Of a DNA stretch of 64,000 bases, positions 33,501-41,796 are shown in pieces (positions within the stretch are counted from its first letter, which is position 1; each line of letters opens with the position of its first letter). Source of the stretch: CAWFNW01 sp963817405. GTDB taxonomy: Bacteria > Actinomycetota > Coriobacteriia > Anaerosomatales > Anaerosomataceae. The notes under the pieces are model-generated. The model was not told the DNA's origin, ran no database searches, and saw only the letters and a program-made list of their open reading frames with translations. The stretch lies in the NCBI GenBank assembly GCA_963817405.1, contig CAWFNW010000002.1, positions 186,001 to 250,000 on the forward strand, given 5' to 3'. A program made the position numbers and the translations under genes.

Positions 33501-36500
33501 TCCCGAGGTCGCGGAGCTCGATCTGGCTCGTCGACCACGCGAGGTCGAAGGCGCGCTGTACGCTGCGCGGGTCGCGGTACTTCTCTGCAAGCACGACCGC
33601 GCGCTCGCGAGCATCAGCGGCGCCGGTGCTGAAGGCGAGCCGTGCGCTCTGGCCGGCGCCGAGGGTGACGGTCTGACGGAGACTGCAGATGGGGTCGAGG
33701 ACCGCGCCGGTCGTCTTCGAGAGCTCGTCGGTCCCCCAGATCGCGTCCGCGTCGACCGGTGTATGGAGCCTCCCGAGGAACCGGGCGCGATCGGTCTCGT
33801 ACGTCCATTCGCCCGCGTCGGGCGCGTCGCAGGACAGCACGTGCATGCCCCAGACGCGAGGGTCCTCGGCGGAGCGTGGCCGGCGCGTGAAGAGCAGGGC
33901 CTGCCCGCTCTCGAGCGCCTCGGTCTGGACGAACAGGTTGCTGAACGCCTTGTGTGCGTGGTCGGCGCCCCGCTCCGCAAGCGTTGCCTCGAAGTACGAC
34001 GTCACCTCGACGGTCACCGGCGTGCGGCGATGGTTGGTGATCATCACGCGCCTGACCTCGGCGTCGTCTTCAGGAGAGACCGTGATCTCCGTGTGCGTCT
34101 CGATGTCGCGGTCCAAGCGGCGGAACTCGGCCTTGTCCACCGAGAAGATGACGTGGTACTCCTCAGGTTCTGTGCGGGAGGGCTGGAACGCCGTCGACCA
34201 GACGTAGCCGCTCTCGACGTCCTTCAGGTAGACGAACTGGCCCCAGCAGTCGCGCGTGATGTCCTCGCGATAGCGCGTGACGGTGTGATCGCGCCAGCGG
34301 CTGTAGCCACCACCGGCGTTGGTGATCATGACCGAGTACGAGCCGTTCGAGAGGAAGTGCGTCGAGGGCGTGGGCGTGTTCGCGAGCGGGTAGGAGCGCG
34401 CTACCGGCGGCGGGACCTCGCGGAGCGAGCGGACGGACTCGACCTCCTCGACGTGCGGGTGGGCGATGTGCAGCATCCGCGGCACACGTTCCTGCAGTAA
34501 CAGCTCGGCGGAGGCCATGACGGGATCCGCGTGGAAGCGCTCCTGCATGCGGTTGTTGGTGAGCATGTTGCCGAGCGCGACGAGGCTCATGCCTTGGTGG
34601 TGCGCCATGTATGCCTTGACGATCGCGCGTTCGCGACCGGCGGGCACGCGGCCAGGCGTGTAGTCGATCGCCTCGTAGTAGCCGAAGTAGCCGAGCGCGC
34701 CTTCGCGAGCGAGACGTTGCAGGTTGTCGAGCGCCTCGTGCGGCGCCACCGGCAGTGCGAGCACGGTCGCGTACGGCGCGACCACGACGTCGTCGGCGAG
34801 TCCGCGCTTGAGCCCCAGGCCCGGCACGCCGAACGCCTGGTACTGGTACGTCAGGTCGACGTCCTTGGCGTTGAACGCTGACTCCGACACGCCCCACGGC
34901 ACGCTCCGCTGACGCCCGTAGTGGATCTGGCGCCGCACCACGTTCTTGTACGTCTGGTCGAGAAGCGTGCCCGGCCAGACGCGCATGACGAGGAGCGGCA
35001 TGAGGTACTCGAACATCGAGGCACTCCACGAAACGAGGGCCCGGCCGCGCTCGGTCTCGGTGATGGAACGGCCCAAGCGGAACCAGTGCTCCTGCGGCAC
35101 TTCACCGTTCGCGATGGCGAAGTAGCTCGTGAGGCGACACTCCGAGGCGAGCATGTCGTAGTAGGAGTCGTCCAGCTTGCCCTCGGCGGTGTTGAACCCG
35201 ATCGAGAACACGCCTCGGTCCGGGACGTAGAGCGACGCGAAGTCCATCGCATCGGCGGTCTCCCGAGCGATGTTCGTTGCGAGGTCAAGCTCTGCGAGGA
35301 GCATGCGGGCGCCGGCGTTGCCGTCGGCGAGCGTACGGAGCGAGGGGACGCCATCCGTGTGCGTCGGCGCAGCGCCAGCGGCACCGGCGGCGTTGGGCGC
35401 GCACCGCTCGATGAGCGAGCGCGGCTCCTCGATGCGCCGTGCGACGTCAGTAAGCGCCGAGCGCAGGCGGGCGAGGGCGCCCTCGCCGCCGGCAACGGCC
35501 GGGAGGCTCGCACCGTCGCGCACGACATCGGTCGCGAGCGGTGCGAGGCGGGCGAGGAGCGCGCGCCACTCGGCCAGGTCATGAGGCGCACGCTCGAGGT
35601 CGACCCGACGCACGAGATCGTCGAGCGTGCTCCTGAGCTCGGCGGTGCCGTTGCCGGGCGCCACGGCGGTGCCGAGACGGCCGACCTCGTCGAGCGCGAG
35701 AAGCGCGGTGTCGCGGATCCCCAGAAGCACCTGGTCGCCCAGAAGCGGCGCGTCGGCTGCATGCTCCAGCCCCACGCGCAGCACGACGAGGTGACCGGCG
35801 AGGTTACCGCTGTCGACGGTGGAGACGTAGCCCGGGCGGAGCGCCTCCAGCGTCAGCGTGTCGTACCAGTTGTAGAAGTGGCCGCGCCACCGCTCAAGAC
35901 CGGTGAGCGTTGTGAGCGTACGGGAGGTGCGGTCGACAAGCTCGGCGACGGTCAGGTAGCCGAGGTCGTACGCGGTGAGACCGGAGAGGAGCTGGAGGCC
36001 CACGTTCGTCGGCGACGTGCGGTGCGCCACCTCGCCCTTGGGGTCTTCCTGGTAGTTGTCGGGGGCGAGCCAGTGGCCCTCGGGCGTGACGAACGTCTCG
36101 AAGAATCGCCACGTCCTGCGCGCCGCAAGGCGCATCGTCAAGCGTTCGTCAGCCGTCAGCACCGGCTCGGCCGAAACGGACGGCTGGCTGACACGCCATG
36201 CGGCGTACGGCGCCAAGAGCCACAACGCGACGAGCGGCATCGCGGTCGCGATCGATGCCGGATCGGTGATTGCCGCCGGTACGAGGGCCGCGACCGCAAG
36301 TGCGAGGCCCATCCGCATGCGCACAACGAACCCCTTGAGGTCCGCCCCGGCGCGGCGCTCGACGTCGGCGGCCGTCTCCCACTCGAGCAGGTTTGTGTGC
36401 GACACGTTCATCCGCCAGAGCGACCGGACGATCGCGTCGAGCATCATGTACGCCTGGTGCGGCAGCACCGCCAGCTCGAGGAACGCTCGGGCGGTGTCGC

Positions 36501-39177
36501 GCCAGAAGTCGTGCACGAACGTCGCAAGGTCGCGGTGAGCGCCGTCGCCTCGCCCGCGAAGGACGAACGTGTTCAGAAGCCCGAAGTACACGGGGAAGAG
36601 CACGATGCTCAGCAGCAGCGCGAGCCACAGCCAGTCCGGACCGGGCAGGACCGCCCAGCCGACCGCGGCGAGCAGCACGAGCGCTGGTGCCACGAGCGAG
36701 CGCCGCAGGTTGTCGATGATCTTCCACCGCGACAGCCCGTTCAGCGGGTTATCCTCGGTACCGCTGGGCGTGGGGACGCGAGCGCCCAGCCACGGCAGCG
36801 TCTGCCAGTCGCCACGCACCCAGCGGTGGTTGCGCGCCACATGGGAGAGGTAGCTCGACGGCTGGTCGTCGATCACTTCGACATCGCTCGCGAGCGCCGT
36901 GCGGATGTACGAGCCTTCGAGCAGATCGTGCGACAGGAGCGTGTTCGCGGGGAAGCGGTCCTCGAGGACGGCGTTCATGACCTCGACTTCAAAGATGCCC
37001 TTGCCGGTGAACGAGCCCTCGCCAAAGACGTCCTGGTAGGTGTCGGACACCGCGCCGACATACGGGTCGATGCCGGTCACGCCCGAGTAGAGCCACGCGA
37101 ACGGCGAACGCTCGGCGCCCTCGAGCGACATAGCGACGCGCGGCTGGATGAGGCCGTAGCCGCGAAGGACCCGACGCGACGCCACATCAAGCTCGGCGCG
37201 GTTGAGCGGATGCGCGATCGTCGCGATCATCCTGCGGGCGGTGTCGCGGGGCAGGATCGTATCGGCGTCGAGCGTGATGACGAAGGTGATGCTCGAGAGC
37301 ACGCTGTCGTCTCCGGCCCTGACCGTGTAGCTCGTGTCGTCGGCGCCGCGAAGCAGGCTGCTGAACTCCTCAAGCGCGCCCCGCTTGCGTTCCCACCCCA
37401 TCCACACGCTGTCCGCCTCATTGAAGCGCCGGCTGCGAATGAACAGGTGGAACGGACCGGTGCCTGCGGGGGCGCCGGTGTCGAAATCGGCCGAACCGGC
37501 GTACGTGGCGTTGAGTGCCGCAACGCCCTCGAGGGCGGCCTCGATGATGGGCCCGTCGGCCTCCGTCGTCTCCTGCGCCGCGCCACGCAGGTCGCCGAGC
37601 AGCCCGAAGTGAACGTTGGCGTCGCGGTTGGCGAGGTACGCGATCTCGAGGTTCTCGAGAACGTGCCGGACGGAGGTGGGCGAGGTAAGGAGCGCCGGCA
37701 CGACCACCATCGAGCGGTTGGCGTCCGTCACGGGAAGCCGGTCGTCGAGCTTCGGGAGCGCTCGGGCGCGCCAGATCCACGTTGCAACTCGGTTCGTGAG
37801 CCCGATCGCGAGGTCGGAGAGCGGGATGACGGCGATGAGCGCCAGAAGCACCGCCCACACGAAAGGCGCGCCTCGCCCGGCGACGTACGCGCCCACGCTG
37901 AATGCGGCGGCGCCAGTCAAGAGCGCGAGCATGCCGCCGAAGACCAACCCCTTCGGGGCCAGGGGTCCGCGGTGGAGGCGCTCGTGCACCGTTGGGCGGT
38001 AGCCCAGCGAGCGCTCGAGCGCGCGGCGGCCGTCGCCGATGAGGTGATACCCCACATGCGCGGCCGCGCGGGCGGCGGGCTCGCGCTGGAGCGCCTCCAG
38101 TGCGAGGCTGACTGCCGCCTCCGCGACCGTCCACTGCGAGTGCTCGCTCCGCTCGGCAAGCTGCTCCACCGAGTGGCGGTAGCGGTCCCGCGAGACGAAG
38201 TCCATGCGCGCGTACACGCCCGCGGGGTCCTCGCGGAGGACGGCCTCCACAATCGAGCAGCGCTCGAAGAAGCGCCGCCAGTCGAGCGCCGAGAGGAAGC
38301 GGATGCTGGTGATCGCGTTCGCTATCGAGACCTGGTCGGCAGCCTGTGCCTGCTGCTCCGCGAGTATGAGGTCCTCAAGCGCCAGCCGGTGCTCGATGAC
38401 CTGCGACTGCGCCCATGCGACGGCCGACTCGACCGCGGGGTCCTGGTCCCTCAGCCGCTGCAGCAGCCGGATCAGGAACGCGGGGTGCTCCGCGTCGTGG
38501 CCACGTGCGAGCTCGCTGACAACGCTGTCGAGCGTGCCCGGCGAGCCCTGCACGGCGATGAGGATGCGATTCGCCCACTCGTCGGCGGCGGTAGCGGCTT
38601 GGTGCGCGGCGAGCACGCGACCGCTCAAACGGGCGAGATTCTCCACGAGACAGACCCGGAACATGATCGGCACTGCCCAGACCTCACCGATGGTGAGCGG
38701 GGTGACGTCCTGGAAGGCCATGACCGCGGTTTCGAGATCCTCTTGAGAAAGTCGCCCGTCCGCCGCACCCACGACGAGCGCGGTGAGCTCCAGCACCCGG
38801 GGGTACCCGGCCAGCGGTCCTGACGTGAGGCGCGGGAGCTCGAGGCCGTAGTCGCGTGGGAGATCGACTTTGATGGCGTCGACCTGTTCCTCGATGAGGT
38901 AGAAGTTGTCGAGCAGCCACTCGGCGGCTACCGAGACCGACACGTCAGCGCGGGCGTCGGCGGCGAGGCGGCTGTAGGCGAGGTGCAATGACGTGTCGGC
39001 TGCTCCCACGAGCACGGGCAGTGGAGTCGTCCTGCCCTCGAGCGTTTCGACCGCCGCTTGCGAGCCGGCAAGCGACCGTGCTGCGTCAGCGAGTCGCTCG
39101 CCCGTAACAAGGTCGCCGCGAATCGGCTCGGGGGAACCGGGGACAAGGGGACGGGGGACCGGTTGCTCCTCGATCAT
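30522..39177 (-). pseudogene. NdvB-type cyclic beta-1,2-glucan synthase, frameshifted near the C-terminus
   Basis: One frame encodes 2733 residues from 39177 to 30976, and a second frame supplies the missing ~155-residue C-terminus (R-L-G-E-G-E-E-A-V-A-L-M-D to 30522). Joined it would be ~2885 residues, the size of Cgs/NdvB. N-terminal membrane helices and a GT84 glycosyltransferase region (T-L-D-A-D-T-I-L-P, H-R-W-V-R-G-D-W) are followed by the glycoamylase-like middle and GH94 phosphorylase part (D-W-N-D-G-M-N-R, W-Y-T-G-S-A-S-W-Y). The family makes secreted cyclic glucans and controls ring size. The frame break, one extra base near 30992-30998 (T-A-T-G-C-C-A-C-G-G), separates A-Y-A from R-L-G-E. 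It is either an error or a loss of the final domain. Confidence 0.85.
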
Positions 39178-39332
39178 CTACGCACCTCGCGTCCGTGGTG
39201 GTACGTGCCCGCGCCGGCACCCAGTGCGGGCGATTCCGGCTACTGTGATTGTGCCACGACGGGCGCGAGAGCGCCCTCGCATGCGGCACGGTACATGCTT
39301 GAGCGGCACGGTGGTTGCTCTAGTGCGGTACA

Positions 39333-39348
39333 ATACCCATCAGGGTAT
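39333..39348. promoter_or_regulatory. CsoR/CstR-like operator before the rhodanese gene
   Basis: ATACCC-ATCA-GGGTAT is an exact 6-bp inverted repeat with a 4-bp spacer, similar in form to C-rich operators of the CsoR/CstR repressor family. It overlaps a possible -10 (TACAAT 39329-39334). CstR-type repressors sense persulfides and control rhodanese genes, so the location is suggestive. No repressor gene is in view. Confidence 0.4.
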
Positions 39349-39371
39349 AGCGGTACGCTCGAGGAGGTTGC

Positions 39372-40085
39372 ATGAAGCGAGGGATTGCCATCGCCGTGGC
39401 GCTCTTTGCGCTCGTTGCTGCCCTGACCGGATGCTCCGGCGGGTCCCTGCCTCCGGCCGGGAACGTCAGCAATGCCGACGCGCAGAAGGTGATCGACGCG
39501 GGCGCCGTCGTCGTCGACGTCCGCACGCCGGCCGAGTTCCAGGGCGGCATGATAGCCGGCGCGCAGAACATCCCGCTCGATGAGCTTCCGGCAGCCATCG
39601 GCACGCTCGACGAGAGCAAGCCCGTCCTCCTCTACTGCGCGACGGGGAGCCGCTCGATCACGGCCATGCAGATCCTGCAGCAAGCCGGCTTCGAGAAGGT
39701 CTACAACCTCACGGCGGGAATCGCCGGGTGGGCGCAGGCCGGGCTCGACGTGACGACTGAGACACAAACCGCGGCCGGTGGCGGTGCGCCCACTCCCTCC
39801 GCGAGCGGCCTGCCGGTGATGTACGAGTTCTATACCGACTGGTGACCCAGCTGCAAAGAGATGAAGCCCGTGGTCGACGGGCTCAAGCAGGAGTATGAGG
39901 GCACAGTGGAGTTCAAGCTCTACGACGTCGAGAAGAGCGCCGAGGGCGCCGACCTGGCGACGAAATACGGCGCGCAGTTCGTGCCGACGTTCGTGTTCCT
40001 GAACGCCGACGGCACCACCAGCGAGACCATCGTGGGAGCGGTCACCAAAGCGCAGATGAAGGCGGCTCTCGACAAGCTCAAGTAG
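39372..40085 (+). CDS. Rhodanese-thioredoxin fusion lipoprotein, selenoprotein (in-frame UGA)
   Basis: Read through TGA 39843-39845, this encodes 237 residues. The signal peptide has lipobox A-L-T-G-C (Cys21). A rhodanese domain (~30-125) has V-V-D-V-R-T-P-A-E-F and catalytic C-A-T-G-S-R (Cys89). A linker leads to a thioredoxin-like domain (~148-237), F-Y-T-D-W-U-P-S-C-K-E-M, where Sec158 replaces the first Cys of the W-C-x-x-C motif. The domain continues in frame to ...F-V-P-T-F-V-F-L-N-A-D-G, with the cis-Pro region. A stem-loop at 39865-39883 places its loop 26 nt after UGA. Ending at UGA would leave a thioredoxin fragment without its fold. Such a protein would act in thiol/persulfide redox outside the membrane. 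ATG follows GAGGAGG. Confidence 0.85.
39865..39883 (+). promoter_or_regulatory. Candidate bacterial SECIS stem-loop (thioredoxin UGA)
   Basis: AGCCCGT pairs with ACGGGCT (7 bp) around loop GGTCG. The loop begins 26 nt after the UGA, within the usual bacterial window (about 16-37 nt), and starts with GG, a common SECIS loop feature for SelB binding. Confidence 0.7.
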
Positions 40086-40088
40086 CCA

Positions 40089-40218
40089 AGGTTCCAGGCG
40101 GGCGTGTTCTGAATCCGCCCGCACGGGGTATGAGAGAAGGAGCTGGCCGGAACGGCAGAGAAGGCAACGGGCATAAGCCCCTGGAACCTCCGGAAGTGCG
40201 GCCCTCTGGGATCTCTCA
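40089..40218 (+). ncRNA. Possible structured RNA downstream of the selenoprotein gene
   Basis: AGGTTCCAGG (40089-40098) pairs perfectly with CCTGGAACCT (40180-40189), enclosing hairpins GCGGGCG/CGCCCGC (40098-40104, 40116-40122), GCCG-GAA-CGGC and GGGC-ATAA-GCCC. TGAGAGA (40131-40137) is complementary to TCTCTCA (40212-40218) across the outer stem, as in a pseudoknot. I recognise no family. It lies between the selenoprotein gene and a strong hairpin at 40300, so it could be a 3' UTR or independent RNA. Confidence 0.4.
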
Positions 40219-40299
40219 CAGGACCAACAGCTTCCTAGGATAGCCCTTTGGAGGGGCGCCTCGGGCGATGCGAAGGTCGTTCCGGCTGATCTATCAGAA

Positions 40300-40330
40300 G
40301 AAGGCGGATGCAGCGCGCGCATCCGCCTTC
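40300..40330 (+). terminator. Intrinsic-type terminator
   Basis: GAAGGCGGATGC pairs perfectly with GCATCCGCCTTC (12 bp, 7-nt loop AGCGCGC). It ends the unit containing the selenoprotein gene and the putative RNA; the downstream T content is low. Confidence 0.75.
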
Positions 40331-40361
40331 CGTGCGCCCGGAGCGACTTGCGTCTCGCGAC

Positions 40362-40382
40362 ACGTCCCACTATAGTGGACGT
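40362..40382 (+). promoter_or_regulatory. Operator/promoter of the MNT-HEPN pair
   Basis: ACGTCC and GGACGT flank the 9-bp spacer cACTATAGT and end directly before the ATG at 40383. TATAGT (40371-40376) fits a -10, so the mRNA may be leaderless. An inverted repeat over the -10 suggests autoregulation by the winged-helix MNT protein. Confidence 0.5.
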
Positions 40383-40949
40383 ATGTCTAAGAAGATGGGA
40401 TATACGTCCAAGACGGCGGGTCTGAGCTTCAGGATTGCGGAATCAACCACGGTCCAAGAGTCGGTGCTGGACCTCTTGATGGACGGTGCCGGCAGCGCAT
40501 TCACAGAGGCGCAGGTACGCGAGCGGCTCGGGCTGCCCAAGAGCAGCACGCACCGGGCACTGAAGGAGCTTGCGGACCAGGGGCTCGCTTCGGCGGAGTC
40601 GGTCGGTCGTACGCTTCTGTACCGGATCGATCCCGATGACCCCCTCGTCCATCACCTGAAGATCGCGCGCGCGATCGCCAAGGCGCGCGCCGTGCTGGCG
40701 CCTGTCGCCAACGACGTTGACCTCGCCGTGCTCTTCGGCAGCGCGTCGCGTGGCGAGGATACGGAGGGGAGCGACCTCGATCTGCTCGTCGTCACCTCTG
40801 AGGTTGACCGCGTGCTCGGGGAGCTCGCGCGTCACGGCTCGCTTCAGCCGGTGGTGGTGACGCCGTCGCAGCATATGCAGATTATCGCCGAGGGTGGCAC
40901 ATTCGCGCGCGCGATCGCCCAAGGCATCCGAGTCGGTGGCACCCGGTGA
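40383..40949 (+). CDS. Winged-helix MNT-type nucleotidyltransferase (antitoxin-like)
   Basis: 188 residues. N-terminal winged-helix region (~20-85: E-A-Q-V-R-E-R-L-G-L-P-K-S-S-T-H-R-A-L-K-E-L) is fused to a minimal nucleotidyltransferase with L-F-G-S-A-S-R-G and G-S-D-L-D-L-L-V, the metal-binding G-S...D-x-D pattern. Paired with a downstream HEPN gene (4-bp overlap), it matches MNT/HEPN toxin-antitoxin modules, in which the MNT enzyme neutralises the HEPN partner. ATG 40383 gives a compact start after the operator; a longer frame exists upstream but crosses the terminator. The fused winged helix could bind the operator. Confidence 0.82.
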   Translation: MSKKMGYTSKTAGLSFRIAESTTVQESVLDLLMDGAGSAFTEAQVRERLGLPKSSTHRALKELADQGLASAESVGRTLLYRIDPDDPLVHHLKIARAIAKARAVLAPVANDVDLAVLFGSASRGEDTEGSDLDLLVVTSEVDRVLGELARHGSLQPVVVTPSQHMQIIAEGGTFARAIAQGIRVGGTR

Positions 40950-41383
40950 GCGAGTTCGACGACTGCCTTAAGAAGCGCGCCATCGTGCGGTTTGAAGGTT
41001 CGCCGGACGTCGTCGTCCGGGAGATCGAGGCGGCGCACCAAGACCTGCACGATGCGAGTCTCATGGTCGGGCACCAGCAGTGGAAGCGGCTGACGATCAC
41101 CGCGTACTACTGCATGTTCCACGCCGCGCGGGCGCTCATTCTCCGCGCGGGTTACGCAGAGAAGAGCCACTTCTGCCTGGGGGTCGCATTTCGGGAGCTG
41201 TACGCGAACACCCCAGACGGTCTTGAGCTCGCGATGGGACTCGAGCGGGCACGCGTACTCCGGGAGAACGCTGACTACCGCTCTGACTTCGACGAAACCG
41301 GGGCCTGTGCCGCGCTTGTCGTGGCCGAGCGGTTCGTGCAATTCGCCGACGACGCGCTCGATGTGCGCCGCGTCGACCGTTGA
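40946..41383 (+). CDS. HEPN domain protein (MNT partner)
   Basis: 145 residues, all-alpha HEPN domain: Q-Q-W-K-R-L-T-I-T-A-Y-Y-C-M-F-H-A-A-R-A-L, K-S-H-F-C-L-G-V-A-F-R-E-L-Y and R-V-L-R-E-N-A-D-Y-R-S-D-F. The motif R-x-x-x-D-Y lacks the classic R-x(4-6)-H dyad of active HEPN ribonucleases, so RNase activity is uncertain. The GTG overlaps the MNT stop by 4 bp, so the pair is translationally coupled. Its stop overlaps the -35 of tRNA-Ala. Confidence 0.82.
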   Translation: MSEFDDCLKKRAIVRFEGSPDVVVREIEAAHQDLHDASLMVGHQQWKRLTITAYYCMFHAARALILRAGYAEKSHFCLGVAFRELYANTPDGLELAMGLERARVLRENADYRSDFDETGACAALVVAERFVQFADDALDVRRVDR

Positions 41384-41407
41384 GGACGGCACGCGAGGTG
41401 CTATAAT
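41380..41407 (+). promoter_or_regulatory. Promoter of tRNA-Ala
   Basis: TTGAGG (41380-41385) and TATAAT (41402-41407) with a 16-bp spacer, 10 bp upstream of the tRNA. The -35 overlaps the HEPN stop codon. Confidence 0.75.
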
Positions 41408-41417
41408 CCCGCTTCGC

Positions 41418-41493
41418 GGGGACGTAGCTCAGCTGGGAGAGCGCGGGCTTTGCAAGCCTGAGGTCGAGGGTTCGAGCCCCTTCGTCTCCACCA
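41418..41493 (+). tRNA. tRNA-Ala (anticodon TGC)
   Basis: 76 nt, full cloverleaf: acceptor GGGGACG/CGTCTCC with one G-U pair, D-arm AGCTCAGCTGGGAGAGC, anticodon loop TTTGCAA (TGC), T-loop TTCGAGC and encoded CCA. A terminator hairpin follows, then an integrase remnant. Confidence 0.97.
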
Positions 41494-41504
41494 TAGAAAT
41501 ACGC

Positions 41505-41536
41505 AGGTCGGCGGGCCATTTTCGGGCCGCTGACCT
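41505..41536 (+). terminator. Terminator after tRNA-Ala
   Basis: AGGTC-G-GCGG-G-CC and GG-G-CCGC-T-GACCT form a stem with small mismatches around ATTTTC, 11 bp after the tRNA. Confidence 0.65.
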
Positions 41537-41565
41537 TCGTCTTGCCAGAGGGAAAACCCAGAATC

Positions 41566-41705
41566 CTATCGCAATCCCACCGGCACCGTAGTGAGCCACT
41601 CTCCTGCGTCCTTCCGGGTGGCATCCGCTTCGTCATTGAAGACGCCCGCGCAGGAGTCGAGCGTCATGCGAGCTGACGAGTGTCCCATGCGACGTGACGC
41701 TCTAG
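41566..41705 (-). pseudogene. Tyrosine recombinase (phage integrase) C-terminal remnant
   Basis: On the minus strand, the frame ending at TAG 41566 reads S-R-R-M-G-H-S-S-A-R-M-T-L-D-S-C-A-G-V-F-N-D-E-A-D. The M-G-H-S-S block is the conserved His box region of phage-type integrases; the catalytic Tyr that usually follows (T-L-D-x-Y) is Cys here. No upstream homologous sequence or start is seen. The remnant lies 72 bp beyond tRNA-Ala, a common integration site, so it probably marks a lost element. Confidence 0.7.
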
Positions 41706-41796
41706 GGGAGGACCTCACCAAAGGCGCGCCTTCTGCTAGGCTCAGCTAAGGATGAATCGTTCACAGCACGGGTCGCCTAGTCAGGAGGTCGCCACT

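Noticed and set aside
34921..38823. Long plus-strand open frame (1300 aa) antisense to the glucan synthase
   Set aside because: Composition is typical of a codon-bias shadow, with no domain motifs or ribosome binding site; the other strand carries clear GT84/GH94 motifs.
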